DNA of 64,000 bases from positions 116,615 through 180,614 of the forward strand of contig CAXSBZ010000001.1 in the NCBI GenBank assembly GCA_964236465.1. The letters run 5' to 3'. A program made the translations under genes and the position numbers. The notes below the pieces were generated by a model. That model saw only the letters and a list, made by a program, of their open reading frames with translations. It was not told the origin of the DNA and made no database searches. Shown here one piece after another: positions 16,810 through 26,877 of the stretch. Numbering within the stretch: position 1 is the stretch's first letter; every line of letters begins with the position of its first letter. Origin of the DNA: Mucilaginibacter_A sp964236465 (GTDB taxonomy: Bacteria > Bacteroidota > Bacteroidia > Sphingobacteriales > Sphingobacteriaceae).

Positions 16810-19305
16810 TTATTGAATTTGTTGAGGGGTAATTTCTGCTGGTTTAAGCCTTGCTTTTCCATTGGTAAAAATTGCATGGTTTCTTGGTCCGAAACCAGAT
16901 TTTTCTTCTGTTGACGATTCATCAACATTGTGTGGTGATTCTCCGTTTGCTGTGGATTGATAGGTTTCTGTTTTCTTATATTTAGAACTGAAGCTGCTGG
17001 ATCCAAAGTGATAAATTACGGTTAAAGCCCCAAATACGTTTCCGTTAAAAATGTTTTTAACTGTTTCACTGCTGATTAGTTTTTTACCGTTAATAGGTAC
17101 AGTATAAAGATTGTAAGAACCACCAGTTGCTTTAAATTGGAAATGATCTTTTTGTATCGCAGCACTTACTGCTGCAAAACTACTTGCAGCAAAAGTAGCT
17201 TTTACATCACCGTTAATAATCATTTGTGATGCAATTCCATAATTGAATACGCCACCCGGATGTGCCCTGTTATAGTCACGCTCCCATTCATCATTACCAG
17301 TTTGTACCGGGCTTCCGTTAGAAATCGTACGATTTTTGATACCTGAGTTATTGGTTTCGCCGGTATATTCTGCATCTATTGTAAGATGGCTTCCTTTTCC
17401 GTCAGCAATTTTACCTAAACCAAAATTTATAACATGAAATAACAAAGTATAACGGTAATAAGTCATGCCCTGAGAAATATCAAAGAAACGCTCATTAGGA
17501 TTACTTTGTGCTGATGATGCTAAATAAGTTGCATCGGTAGCCAATAAAACCGGGCCAACGTTCAAACCCAAATGTGCACCCCAGTTGATATACGTATTTT
17601 TGAATTGTGGTACGGCACCAAGCGGTCCGGGTGTTGTGCTATTATCATATCCGACATCACGCCTTCCTCCACCCAAAATAATACCAAACTGCGGATAAAT
17701 AACAGGCTTTACTCCTGTTTCAATAATGTTCAGCGTATTTGAAAAATACAGATCAGATTCAAACCGAAGTTCTGCTCCGTCTTGGGTAACACGTGAACCT
17801 TTTTGGTTTGTATAAACACCGTTTAGAAACTCCGGTACATAATCTACCGCATCAAATGCAGCACGATATTCAGTATGTCGGCTGCCCAAACTTATTCGCG
17901 GATTAAACATCACCACGTTTTTCGTTTCCCTGGTTTCTACCGTAGAATAATAGTTTGCAATGCTGGAACCTACTTTTTGCAAGGTTAAAAATGCGTTTGG
18001 CTTGATCACTATCGGCGCGTCCGGTGCCGCTACAGCTACCAAAACCAAATCCGAAGTGGTCATATTTTCCACTTTTGCTGTTCCAAATCCAAGCGACTTC
18101 AGTTTTTCCGTTCCGTGATTGGTCAGCTGGCCCAAACGTTTAGGTGTAAATTCATTGGTTTGCTGAGCAGGAACAGAACCTTTACCGTTAACCAAACTCC
18201 TCAAAAGCTTTACAGCATCCCGCTCACCGTAATGCAATGCAGTCAACATTGTGATTTCCAGTGCTTTATCTTGGGCATGGCTTTGAATCTGATCAGCATT
18301 TAATACGGCATCTTCCGTTAACAATACCGGCCCGGTATTTCCCGGTACGTTTGCATCAAAAAAGCGATTGTTTTGCAACGCATTTACTACATTACTTGCT
18401 TTTCCTTTTTTCAGGTCATTGGCAAGATCGTCCACAAACTTTTTGGTTTCAGGATGCCGGTTAATGTCTCCTTCTTGCAAATCAATTAACTGAAAAAGAG
18501 CACGTTTATAATTTTCATTAGCGTTTTCTTTCGATATTTTTCCTGGAAAAGTATGTTCACGAAATTCCGAAACAGCTTCTTTTTCAGCTTCATATTTGTT
18601 AGCTGTTTTTGCCTGTTTAGCTGCTAAAATTTTCCCAATGGTAATTGGTTTTCCATCGTAATCAATAATTTCAAGTCCTGGTGTTTCGCGTATTTCACGT
18701 GTGGCTGATGTTATAGTGATGGTGTTACTCAGCTTGGTTCCATAATCCCGGGCCATATAAGCCAAGTAAACGTTTTCTTTCCATTGCGGATGATTATCCA
18801 GCAGCAACGCTGGTTTGGAAGCAATCATGGCACGCAAGTTCTTCAAAACCAATGGATTATTCCCGGTAATAACCTCTGATTGTCCTTCTGACCTAAAATT
18901 AATCGTTTTTCCTTCCGGCAAATGCTTATTAACCAGTTCAAACAAAACAACAACGCCTTGCGGGCCTTGCTTTGACACGTATTGAAGATCATCTTTACTG
19001 AATAACTGATCTATAGAAATACCGTTTTTCGGATCATACTTACTTGTATCAGCTAAGATTTCAGCCGCCTTAACTGCCGCTCCTATAAAACGAGAATCGG
19101 GTTTGTAGGGTTGAGTAGTAGTTTGATAAGTGGTTAAAGGATCATTTGGTGCACGTTTCCTTTTAGCCGTATCCTGAGGAGCTTTGTATCCATTAGATAT
19201 TTGTGCATAAACAGGGTTGAATAAAGTAATATAACCAGACGAAATAGCAATACAAAGGATAATCTTTGGTTTAAAATAATTTTTAGTCGGGAAAATTTTT
19301 TTCAT
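16810..19305 (-). CDS. Large exported protein of unknown function
   Basis: 831 residues. A signal peptide precedes VYAQ (cleavage about residue 35). Residues 40-480 are mixed alpha/beta with repeated Asn/Lys-rich helices and no motif I recognise. The C-terminal 350 residues alternate polar and hydrophobic residues with many aromatic ends (FGIILGGGRRDVGY, WGAHLGLNVGPVLLATDATYL, FGALTVIYHFG), suggesting a beta-barrel or large beta domain at the outer membrane, though the final 60 residues are polar and Gln-rich. It is monocistronic. Confidence 0.85.
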   Translation of the reverse strand: MKKIFPTKNYFKPKIILCIAISSGYITLFNPVYAQISNGYKAPQDTAKRKRAPNDPLTTYQTTTQPYKPDSRFIGAAVKAAEILADTSKYDPKNGISIDQLFSKDDLQYVSKQGPQGVVVLFELVNKHLPEGKTINFRSEGQSEVITGNNPLVLKNLRAMIASKPALLLDNHPQWKENVYLAYMARDYGTKLSNTITITSATREIRETPGLEIIDYDGKPITIGKILAAKQAKTANKYEAEKEAVSEFREHTFPGKISKENANENYKRALFQLIDLQEGDINRHPETKKFVDDLANDLKKGKASNVVNALQNNRFFDANVPGNTGPVLLTEDAVLNADQIQSHAQDKALEITMLTALHYGERDAVKLLRSLVNGKGSVPAQQTNEFTPKRLGQLTNHGTEKLKSLGFGTAKVENMTTSDLVLVAVAAPDAPIVIKPNAFLTLQKVGSSIANYYSTVETRETKNVVMFNPRISLGSRHTEYRAAFDAVDYVPEFLNGVYTNQKGSRVTQDGAELRFESDLYFSNTLNIIETGVKPVIYPQFGIILGGGRRDVGYDNSTTPGPLGAVPQFKNTYINWGAHLGLNVGPVLLATDATYLASSAQSNPNERFFDISQGMTYYRYTLLFHVINFGLGKIADGKGSHLTIDAEYTGETNNSGIKNRTISNGSPVQTGNDEWERDYNRAHPGGVFNYGIASQMIINGDVKATFAASSFAAVSAAIQKDHFQFKATGGSYNLYTVPINGKKLISSETVKNIFNGNVFGALTVIYHFGSSSFSSKYKKTETYQSTANGESPHNVDESSTEEKSGFGPRNHAIFTNGKARLKPAEITPQQIQ

Positions 19306-19781
19306 AAAGGTGTTTATAATGATGGTGTAATATTAGTGTAAATTAAATTTATTTCAATAACATGTTTAAAAAATTATGTTCACCACAATTACAGTGCTTC
19401 TTTTATACCTATAATTTTGATTTTCACTATACAACGTTATGGCAAGCCTGTTAGTTTCATATATTTTGTATGGTAAAAGACGTATTAAGAGAAACGATAA
19501 AATTTAAACCAATACAAATTACAAAGCACTTCAAATCACATTATGCGCTACAAACCGATTGCCCAAAACGCTAACAAAAACAGAAGAAAATATTTTGAGG
19601 TATTTACACCCTGATATGAGAAAAGAAACATTAAACCATGAACAAACGCAACACCTATTTAAGCTGAAGCTGAACAAGGATATGTATTGTATTTTACTAA
19701 CCGCAATTTACCAAAAACAAAAAAGTGTTTTAAATGGAGAATTTAAAACACTTGGAAACTTGTACAAATTCAGTTCTGCAG
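19306..19781. other. Intergenic region between a minus-strand promoter and a convergent gene end
   Basis: AT-rich 476 bp. It carries one single CTTCTTTTA motif copy (19397) and otherwise nothing I can support. An open frame at 19559-19807 has only a TTG start and no plausible protein pattern. Confidence 0.5.
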
Positions 19782-21257
19782 TTATAGATTTTCATTGTTG
19801 TTATTAAATAATGCTTCCTGATTCAAAGATTTATTTTCCTCGTTAAAACCAAACAGAGAACGTTCCTTAATTATGGCAGCTACTTCGGCCGGAACATATT
19901 CTTCCCAGCCCGGCATTCCCTGCTTTATCAGTTGCAATACTTTATCGGTTTGCACGTGGAGATTATTTTCGTTGTAATCTTTAATATCTTCAATTTTATC
20001 ATTCACAATTAAGTATTCAAACAAATCTACTAAATGCGCCGGCGGAGAAAACTTCATACAATTCCAGATTACGCCATCGCTGAAAGTCGGATAAATGAGC
20101 AGTTTTACTTTACGGCTGAACAATGTAGCAAATGACTCTAAAATCCCTCCGGGAAGGCTGGCATAATGCTGTTCGGAAAAGATATAATCTAAATTCGGAT
20201 AGCCTAAAACTACTCCTATTTTGAGTTTGGTAATTTTAGAAAGATAAGCCACTAATTTATAATACTCATGAAAATTGGAGATCAAAACCGTTTGCCCGAG
20301 TGAGCACAAAATATCTACCCGGTCCAGAAAATCTTTTTCATCAATCTCCGCATTCGGGTCGGCATTTCTTTCTTTCAAAGATTGCAGCGTCAATTCTGTA
20401 ATTACGACCACTTTAGAAGCATCTACGTCCGGCTCTTGCATAAACTGCTCCACACCCCTGTTCAGCATATCCAAATGCACATTAATCAGCGGCCGAAAAC
20501 GGCCACGCATCACTACAATGTGCTTTTTATACAAAACTTCTGAGGGTTGCAGATTTTTCCCATCCGGCCCGAAAACAGCCGCATCAGAAAAACCATATTT
20601 CACCAAATGCAAACTCATCAGCCGGTTATCCACTTTGCTGAAACCCGGCCCCTCAAACCGGATCATATCAATTTGAATGCGGTCTTTAGTTAGATTATCA
20701 ATCAAAGATTTTAAAAAAACCGGCGATGTATCACTGTAATAAAAGCAGGCATAAAGCAAGTTGACGCCCAAAACCCCGACGGCTTGCTGCTGCAACACAT
20801 TGTCATTATCCATAAGTTTTACATGCAGGATCACGTTGTGCAACATGCCGTTTGGTTCTTGCTGAAACCGCACACCCATCCAGCCATGCCCTTCATTTGT
20901 TTTGAGGTAATTTAAGGCTGTGAAAGTCCCTGCAAAAGCAAAAAAAGTAGTCGTATCACCGCGCTGAGTAGCTAAACGTTCTAACAGCAAACCGTATTCA
21001 TGATCCAGCATGGAAGTCAGCCGCTGCTCGCTCACATAACGCTTGCTTTGCTGCACGCCGTAGATGGCATCGGAAAACGTCATATCATAAGCAGACATCG
21101 TTTTGGCAACTGTTCCGGCTGCGGCACCGGCTTTAAAAAAATGGGCCGCCACATCTTGCCCGGCACCAATTTCGGCAAATGAGCCATAAAGTTTAGGATC
21201 AAGGTTGATAGCCAAAGCTTTTTGTGTCGTCCCCAGATCTTTATTATGGATGTTCAT
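19782..21257 (-). CDS. Conserved cytosolic protein of unknown function
   Basis: 491 residues, no signal peptide. The beginning (LGTTQKALAINLDPKLYGSFAEIGAGQDVAAHFF) and AGAAAGTVAKTMSAYDMTFSDAIYG are highly patterned and belong to a family widespread in Bacteroidota and some other phyla. Database names for it have been inconsistent and I would not assign an enzyme activity. The Gly-rich opening suggests nucleotide or cofactor binding (inference). Two long inverted-repeat elements lie upstream (21258-21733) and there is no operon partner. Confidence 0.85.
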   Translation of the reverse strand: MNIHNKDLGTTQKALAINLDPKLYGSFAEIGAGQDVAAHFFKAGAAAGTVAKTMSAYDMTFSDAIYGVQQSKRYVSEQRLTSMLDHEYGLLLERLATQRGDTTTFFAFAGTFTALNYLKTNEGHGWMGVRFQQEPNGMLHNVILHVKLMDNDNVLQQQAVGVLGVNLLYACFYYSDTSPVFLKSLIDNLTKDRIQIDMIRFEGPGFSKVDNRLMSLHLVKYGFSDAAVFGPDGKNLQPSEVLYKKHIVVMRGRFRPLINVHLDMLNRGVEQFMQEPDVDASKVVVITELTLQSLKERNADPNAEIDEKDFLDRVDILCSLGQTVLISNFHEYYKLVAYLSKITKLKIGVVLGYPNLDYIFSEQHYASLPGGILESFATLFSRKVKLLIYPTFSDGVIWNCMKFSPPAHLVDLFEYLIVNDKIEDIKDYNENNLHVQTDKVLQLIKQGMPGWEEYVPAEVAAIIKERSLFGFNEENKSLNQEALFNNNNENL

Positions 21258-21298
21258 GGTTATAGTGGTTAAAATTAGTGGTCAAACCAACTTATTTC

Positions 21299-21368
21299 GA
21301 TGCTTCTTTTATCGGCTAAAAACCATAAAGTAGATAACTTTGATTTTATAGTGGTAAAAGAAGCATCA
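21299..21368. repeat. Inverted pair of the CTTCTTTTA motif
   Basis: GATGCTTCTTTTATC at 21300 and GGTAAAAGAAGCATC ending at 21367, about 38 bp apart, upstream of the conserved unknown gene. Confidence 0.7.
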
Positions 21369-21511
21369 CGGTTTCAATAGTAAGTAAACAGCAAATGATA
21401 AGCCGGACAATCAATGATACAAATTTAAGTTTAATTTCAACATATACATTTTTTGGTTTGATTGAGGATTTGTGTAAGCAAGCTGTTGCGAAATACTTTG
21501 GTTGATTTTTT

Positions 21512-21669
21512 AGAGTCTGTTTGAATCCATACAAAAATTTGTCAATGCTTCTTTTACCTTATAAAAATTGATGTTTGCATCAAAATAAATAAAACAAAAA
21601 GCTTACAAGTTTTTAGGTGATAAAAGAAGCATCAAAAATAAACTGAACAAAATTTAAACAGGCTCTAAA
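21512..21669. repeat. Composite inverted-repeat element, second copy
   Basis: Outer arms AGAGTCTGTTTGAAT (about 21512) and AAATTTAAACAGGCTCT (ending about 21667); inner arms ATGCTTCTTTTACCTTAT (21545) and TTTTAGGTGATAAAAGAAGC (ending about 21630). Same nested design and arm sequences as 14551-14731, while the loop differs. Confidence 0.75.
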
Positions 21670-21681
21670 AAATCTTTCCAT

Positions 21682-21710
21682 AAAAAAAGCTCCCCGTTTC
21701 CGGCGAGCTT
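21682..21710 (-). terminator. Terminator of pnp
   Basis: On the minus strand AAGCTCGCC and GGGGAGCTT form a hairpin followed by a run of seven T. Confidence 0.8.
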
Positions 21711-21733
21711 GCTGATATAAGATTTTACTAAAC

Positions 21734-23869
21734 TTATTTTACTTCGGTTTCCGGTTTTGGCGGACGTGGCATCAAAGCTTTGCGTGATAATTTCAGTTTG
21801 CCTTGTTTATCTACTTCCAGCAATTTAACTTTTATTATTTCGCCAACTTCAAAAATGCCGTCCATCGTTTCATAACGTTTCCAGTCGATTTCTGAAATGT
21901 GCAGCAATCCGTCTTTGCCCGGCATAATCTCCACGAAAGCACCAAAAGGCATAATCGTTTTCACTTTTCCTTCGTAAGTTTCGCCAACTTCTGGTTTGGC
22001 AACAATGTTGCGGATACGGGAAACGGCAGCATCAATTGCAGCTTTATTATCGGCAAAAATCTCGATGATACCTTTGTTATCCACTTCTTCAATGGCAATG
22101 GTTGCACCGGTTTCGCGTTGCATTTCCTGTATGATTTTTCCGCCAGGCCCAATGATCGCGCCGATAAATTCTTTGTCGATCGTCATGCTGACAATGCGTG
22201 GTGCATGTGGTTTGTAATCTTCGCGAGGTGCGGCAATCGTTTTCTTCATCTCGTTTAAGATGTGCAAACGGCCTTCTTTTGCCTGATCCAACGCTTTAAT
22301 CAATACTTCGTTGGATAAACCATTGATTTTCAAATCCATCTGGCAAGCAACGATACCTTTTTCGGTTCCGGTAACTTTAAAATCCATATCGCCCAAATGA
22401 TCTTCATCACCCAAGATATCAGAAAGGATCGCATATTTTCCGGTTGCTTCGTCGGTGATTAAACCCATTGCAATCCCGGAAACCGGAGCAGTCAATTTAA
22501 TACCCGCATCCATCAAAGCCAAAGTTCCGGCACAAACGGTTGCCATGGAAGAAGAACCGTTGGATTCTAAAATATCAGAAACCACGCGGATGGTGTAAGG
22601 GTTTTGCTCCAAGCCTGGCAATACTTTTTTCAAAGAACGCATAGCCAGGTTACCATGGCCAATTTCGCGGCGGCCGGCACCACGGTTCGGACGAACTTCG
22701 CCAGTAGAAAAACCAGGGAAATTATAATGTAACAAAAATTTGCTGTAACCATTGATGAACGCGCCATCAATCATTTGCTCATCGGTTTTGGAACCTAAAG
22801 TAACGGAAGTTAAAGCTTGGGTTTCGCCACGGGTAAAAACAGCAGAGCCGTGGGCAGCAGGCAAATAACCAACTTCGCTCCAGATTGGGCGGATTTCGGT
22901 TGTACTGCGGCCATCCAAACGTTTGCCTTCGTTCAAAACTAAATTACGGACAGCATCATACTGCACATCGTGGAAATATTTTTTAGCCAAAGCAACTTGT
23001 ATCGCATCAGGATTTTCGCCCATAGAAGCGATAAACTCATCACGGATTTGTTTAAAATTCGTACTGCGGTCATCTTTGCCAGATGCAGAAGCGGCAACGG
23101 AATAAGCTTTGTTATAAGTAGCCGCAAAAACTACTTCTTTTAGCTCTAAATTGCTGTGCTCATGGTTATAAACGCGTTTTTCAGTTTTGCCAACTTCTTC
23201 CGCCAGTTCAACCTGTACCGCAACTTGTTTTTTGATCGCTTCGTGTGCAAAAGCAATCGCTTCCACCATTTCTGCTTCCGCAATTTCGTTGGCTTCACCT
23301 TCTACCATCACAATATCAGTAGCAGAACCGGCAACCATAAATTCTAAAGTTGCTTTTTCCAGTTCGGTGCGGCCTGGGTTGATAACCAAAGACCCGTTAA
23401 TTTTTGCTACGCGAACTTCAGAAATCGGGCCGTTGAAAGGAATATCAGAAACTGAAATTGCAGCCGAAGCAGCCAAACCAGCCAGGCAATCTGGCATGAT
23501 GTTCTTATCGGCAGAAATTAAGCTGATCATTACTTGTGTATCAGCATGATAATCTTCCGGGAACATGGGACGAAGCGCACGGTCAACCAAGCGGGAAATT
23601 AGCACTTCATAATCCGACAAGCGTGCTTCGCGACGTAAAAATCCGCCGGGGATTCGTCCGGTTGAAGCATATTTTTCTTGATAATCTACCGAAAGCGGCA
23701 AAAAATCCACGCCTTCTTTGGCTTCTTTGGAAGAAACTACCGTTGCAAGCAACATGGTGTCGCCCATTTTTACTACGACAGAACCATCAGCTTGTTTGGC
23801 CAATTTGCCGGTTTCAATCTCTACGATATGGCCATCGCCCAGATCAATTGTTTTTTTTATTATGTTCAT
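21734..23869 (-). CDS. pnp: Polynucleotide phosphorylase
   Basis: 711 residues from ATG 23869 (MNIIKKTIDLGDG); an ATG 30 bp upstream is in frame but adds a non-conserved extension. Phosphorolytic 3'-5' exoribonuclease. Two RNase PH-like cores (first about 5-220; second about 310-540 with RRRAGRREIGHGNLAMRSL), a KH domain with the GxxG loop in IGAIIGPGGKIIQEM (about 570-585) and an S1 domain (EVGETYEGKVKTIMPFGAFV, about 625-695), normal length and order. Lies just after rpsO with a hairpin between them, the common bacterial arrangement. Confidence 0.97.
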   Translation of the reverse strand: MNIIKKTIDLGDGHIVEIETGKLAKQADGSVVVKMGDTMLLATVVSSKEAKEGVDFLPLSVDYQEKYASTGRIPGGFLRREARLSDYEVLISRLVDRALRPMFPEDYHADTQVMISLISADKNIMPDCLAGLAASAAISVSDIPFNGPISEVRVAKINGSLVINPGRTELEKATLEFMVAGSATDIVMVEGEANEIAEAEMVEAIAFAHEAIKKQVAVQVELAEEVGKTEKRVYNHEHSNLELKEVVFAATYNKAYSVAASASGKDDRSTNFKQIRDEFIASMGENPDAIQVALAKKYFHDVQYDAVRNLVLNEGKRLDGRSTTEIRPIWSEVGYLPAAHGSAVFTRGETQALTSVTLGSKTDEQMIDGAFINGYSKFLLHYNFPGFSTGEVRPNRGAGRREIGHGNLAMRSLKKVLPGLEQNPYTIRVVSDILESNGSSSMATVCAGTLALMDAGIKLTAPVSGIAMGLITDEATGKYAILSDILGDEDHLGDMDFKVTGTEKGIVACQMDLKINGLSNEVLIKALDQAKEGRLHILNEMKKTIAAPREDYKPHAPRIVSMTIDKEFIGAIIGPGGKIIQEMQRETGATIAIEEVDNKGIIEIFADNKAAIDAAVSRIRNIVAKPEVGETYEGKVKTIMPFGAFVEIMPGKDGLLHISEIDWKRYETMDGIFEVGEIIKVKLLEVDKQGKLKLSRKALMPRPPKPETEVK

Positions 23870-23946
23870 GTTTTGTTGTTGTATCGGCACATTTTTCATC
23901 TTTAGAATGTACCAGCTTTTATATAAATTTTATTTTTTTAAAGAAA

Positions 23947-23977
23947 AAAAGCCATCTCCTAAAATGAGATGGCTTTT
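23947..23977 (-). terminator. Hairpin between rpsO and pnp
   Basis: AAAAGCCATCTC (23947-23958) pairs with GAGATGGCTTTT (23966-23977), loop 7 nt, with T-rich flank on the minus strand. It can act as the rpsO terminator/attenuator or as a processing site in the pnp leader, as known for rpsO-pnp transcripts in other bacteria. Confidence 0.8.
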
Positions 23978-23996
23978 CAGCGGAAATTATTCCGGG

Positions 23997-24275
23997 TTAT
24001 TTTATAATATCCCTTAGCTCCAATGCTTTGATAATAGCACGGTAACGGTTAATATCCTTTTTAAACAAATAGCCCAACAAGGCCCGGCGTTTACCAACCA
24101 GTTTCTGCAAAGAAAGCTGAGTAGAAAAATCCTTTTTGTTTTTTTTCAAATGTCCGGTTAAATGAGCGATACGCGTGGTGAACAACGCTACCTGGCCTTC
24201 AGCAGAACCGGTATCGGTTGCGCCTTGTCCGTGTTTTGCAAAAATCTCTGCTTTTGCTTCTGTACTTAAATACAT
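23997..24275 (-). CDS. rpsO: 30S ribosomal protein S15
   Basis: 92 residues, typical bacterial S15: KAEIFAKHGQGATDTGSAEGQVALFTTRI and the rRNA-binding HLKKNKKDFSTQLSLQKLVGKRRALLGYL. It binds 16S rRNA helices 20-22 early in 30S assembly. Transcribed towards pnp. Confidence 0.97.
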   Translation of the reverse strand: MYLSTEAKAEIFAKHGQGATDTGSAEGQVALFTTRIAHLTGHLKKNKKDFSTQLSLQKLVGKRRALLGYLFKKDINRYRAIIKALELRDIIK

Positions 24276-24321
24276 TACCTGAATAATATTAAAGCGTAAA
24301 TAGATTGTGTGAATTGTGGCG

Positions 24322-24352
24322 CGAAGATAAGCGGAATTTTTTCAAAAAACAA
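24322..24352 (-). promoter_or_regulatory. Candidate rpsO promoter
   Basis: Minus strand TTG, 20 bp, then TATCTTCG, one mismatch from the Bacteroidota TTTG-N19-TAnnTTTG pattern, ending about 47 bp before the rpsO ATG. Confidence 0.45.
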
Positions 24353-24401
24353 GGCTTTGCAGATGCTTCTTTTATCGGGTAAAAATTGGTGTATAACCGG
24401 A

Positions 24402-25418
24402 TCAGGCAACAGCCATTTCCCGCAAAGCATCGATAAATTTCGGCGAATCGTTCAGGCTTTCTACCAATTGGATTTTCTCTCCGCCCAAAGCTTTAAATTC
24501 TTCACCATATTCAACCGTCACTTCGTAAACCGTTTCCAAGCAATCGGCCACAAAAGCCGGGCAAAAAACCAGCATTCGTTTTTTGCCTTGTTTGGCCAGT
24601 TCAGCCACCACTTCTGTGGTATAAGGTTTTACCCAGGGATCATTGCCCAAACGTGATTGAAAGCAAATGGTATATTTTTCTTTAGGCAGATTTAGTTTTT
24701 CGGCGATCAAACGTGCCGTATCATGGCACTGCGCAGAATAGCAAAACTTATTGGCATCCGTTAAAACAGAGCAGCAATCTGCTGTTTTTAAGCAATGTTT
24801 TTGGGTCGGATCAGATTTGATCAGCTGCCGTTGCGGCAAACCGTGGAAACTGAACAGGATGTGATCGTAAGTTTCGGGTTGATATTGACGGCCGTTTTCT
24901 GCAAAATTCTCAATCATCAATTGATTATTATGGAAGGAATTAACGAAAGACAAATCAGGAATTGTGAGCCATTTGCTCACTAATTCCATTACTTTTTGGT
25001 AAACAGAGCCGCTGCTGGCCGAAGCGTATTGAGGGAAAAGCGCAATCACTTTCAAACTGTCCACATTGGCCGCTTTCAATTTTTCCAATGCTGATTCGAT
25101 GGACGGACTTTGATAACGCATCGCCAGTTCTACCTGGTAATCATCACCCAAACTCTCCTGCAACATTTCTGCTTGTTTGATGCTGTAATAAAGCAATGGC
25201 GAACCGTTTTCGTCAGACCAGATTTCTTTGTATAACTTAGCTGATTTGGGCGACCGGAAAGGAACAATAGCACCTTTTACCAGCAGAGCACGCAACGCAG
25301 GATTAATGTCGATCACGCGGCCATCCATCAAAAATTCACCTAAATATTTGCGTACATCTGCTGTTTTCGGACTATCCGGCGTGCCGAGATTTACTAATAA
25401 AACTCCTTTTTTCCCCAT
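24402..25418 (-). CDS. hemH: Ferrochelatase
   Basis: 338 residues from ATG 25418 (MGKKGVLLVNLGTPDSP, the invariant family start). An upstream ATG at 25454 would add twelve residues coded by a CTTCTTTTA repeat and lies at the likely transcription start, so it is rejected. Inserts Fe(2+) into protoporphyrin IX. Conserved HGLP (ILFSFHGLPQRQL) with the catalytic His, and QSRLG(NDPWVKPYT) are present; the cysteine cluster C-(x5)-C-C (CLKTADCC) is that of the [2Fe-2S] class or a variant of it. Confidence 0.95.
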   Translation of the reverse strand: MGKKGVLLVNLGTPDSPKTADVRKYLGEFLMDGRVIDINPALRALLVKGAIVPFRSPKSAKLYKEIWSDENGSPLLYYSIKQAEMLQESLGDDYQVELAMRYQSPSIESALEKLKAANVDSLKVIALFPQYASASSGSVYQKVMELVSKWLTIPDLSFVNSFHNNQLMIENFAENGRQYQPETYDHILFSFHGLPQRQLIKSDPTQKHCLKTADCCSVLTDANKFCYSAQCHDTARLIAEKLNLPKEKYTICFQSRLGNDPWVKPYTTEVVAELAKQGKKRMLVFCPAFVADCLETVYEVTVEYGEEFKALGGEKIQLVESLNDSPKFIDALREMAVA

Positions 25419-25451
25419 AAAAATTTTTAAAGCAATGCTTCTTTTATCGTG

Positions 25452-25459
25452 CAAAAATA
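25452..25459 (-). promoter_or_regulatory. Candidate -7 box of hemH (TATTTTTG)
   Basis: Exact TAnnTTTG match 34 bp before the chosen hemH ATG. A CTTCTTTTA motif (25438-25446) lies between box and start codon, within the predicted 5' leader. The -33 element is not convincing. Confidence 0.45.
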
Positions 25460-25603
25460 GGTTTTATTGGATTGGGGTTGGTAATAGAATGATTGGTTTA
25501 AATCAATTTGACCAGATGATAACATATTTACAGCAAGCCACAGACAATAACGAAACTTTAATTTTTGGTTAATGTTTAACTCTACTATTACCCACGGATT
25601 TCT

Positions 25604-26587
25604 ATGAAATTTTTATACCGTCCAAATTTTATTTGGTTGTTGGCTTTATTAACTGTAACACAAGGATGTAGCACTTTGCGCCCAACCCTCAACAGTGATG
25701 ACAATACCAATAAGTATTGTGCAGCCCCCCACCAGCTTTTTATCAACGACACGCTGCAAACTAAAAAGGCTACATCCTTGCAGATGCCTGATACGAACAC
25801 ACTAACAGGCTTATCATCTCGCAGCCAACAATTAATTCAAGCTTATGGCTTTGGTTCCGACCTGCGGCAACTTGGCCGGATGGGCATGAGCCTTACCCCC
25901 ACAAGCCCTGCTTATCCGGCTTTTTTAAAACAACGCAAAGCAATCGTTTTGCAAATAGTTGAGGCTTCCGGAGAGGTATTGCTGGTGGCCCAGGAGTTAG
26001 AATGCGAGAAGCAGCGTGCCGAACAGTCGGCAATAGCGTTGCAAAGATTTGGGGATAAGCAGCGGAACAACTTTACCGTTGGTTCATTGCTGCTTGGTGC
26101 AGTTAGTGGTACGATCAGCGCAACAGTAAAAAATTCAAATTTAAACCTGGTCCTGACCGTAAGTACTGCCGTCCTCAGTGCTGCGTTAGGTGTTGGCACT
26201 ATCTTGGTGAACCCAAAAATGAATTACCCGATTTCTAATAACTTACTGGCCGATATATGGTACCAGCATCACCGCACAGTGCTATACCCGCCCGGGCTTT
26301 GGGCTGTGTTGAATGCAGAGCGGGCAGGGCGTACCAACGGGGATGTGAGTTCGCTGCTCCAAACTGCCCGGAAACGCTGGACGCAGTACAACCAATTGAC
26401 CAAAGGCAAACCCGAACAGCAGGCCCAGCAGCAAAAGTTACTTTTTGGCAATGGCGGGAGTTACCACGTTGAGGACCTTCACACTCTTAACAACATGCTT
26501 ACAGAGATTGAAGTAGTTGTCCGGCTTGTAAACCAAGACCTGCAAAGGCTGCTGGCGGAGGTAAGTAATTTCGAGCCGCAGCAATAA
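25604..26587 (+). CDS. Lipoprotein of unknown function
   Basis: 327 residues. Lipoprotein signal with lipobox VTQGC (Cys22). A hydrophobic, small-residue segment at about 160-205 (GSLLLGAVSGTISATV, LVLTVSTAVLSAALGVGTIL) could be a membrane hairpin, followed by a Gln-rich C-terminal helical region. I do not recognise the family. GC-richer than the surrounding intergenic DNA; no operon partner. Confidence 0.8.
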   Translation: MKFLYRPNFIWLLALLTVTQGCSTLRPTLNSDDNTNKYCAAPHQLFINDTLQTKKATSLQMPDTNTLTGLSSRSQQLIQAYGFGSDLRQLGRMGMSLTPTSPAYPAFLKQRKAIVLQIVEASGEVLLVAQELECEKQRAEQSAIALQRFGDKQRNNFTVGSLLLGAVSGTISATVKNSNLNLVLTVSTAVLSAALGVGTILVNPKMNYPISNNLLADIWYQHHRTVLYPPGLWAVLNAERAGRTNGDVSSLLQTARKRWTQYNQLTKGKPEQQAQQQKLLFGNGGSYHVEDLHTLNNMLTEIEVVVRLVNQDLQRLLAEVSNFEPQQ

Positions 26588-26677
26588 ATTGTTTAGCTGG
26601 GATTTGTTGCTAGTTGGATTGGTAAAATAGAAAAGGTTATCAAGGCTTTTTACAATGAGTTTAGTCTGTTTTTATGA

Positions 26678-26768
26678 TGCTTCTTTTATCACCTAATTAT
26701 CTTTGTTTTCCAAATTTTGTGCTAAGAATATTATTCTAACACCAATTTTATAGTGCTAAAAGAAGTAT
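26678..26768. repeat. Inverted pair of the CTTCTTTTA motif
   Basis: ATGCTTCTTTTATCACCTAA at 26677 and TAGTGCTAAAAGAAGTA ending at 26767, spacing about 70 bp, downstream of the lipoprotein gene. Confidence 0.68.
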
Positions 26769-26877
26769 GAAAACTTTAACATAAAAATTGTTAAACAAAT
26801 CAATAAAAGGCTTAAACAAATTCTATAGTTTGCCTTGGATGGTGTTAAAATTTGTTTAAACAGAAAAATACTTTCAC

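Noticed and set aside
19559..19807. 82-codon ORF on the plus strand.
   Set aside because: Only a TTG start, no homology pattern, poor codon use, and its 3' end overlaps the convergent conserved gene.
25419..25454. Upstream ATG extending ferrochelatase by twelve residues.
   Set aside because: The extension is coded by a CTTCTTTTA repeat and sits around the predicted transcription start; the family begins at MGKKGVLLVNLGTPDSP.
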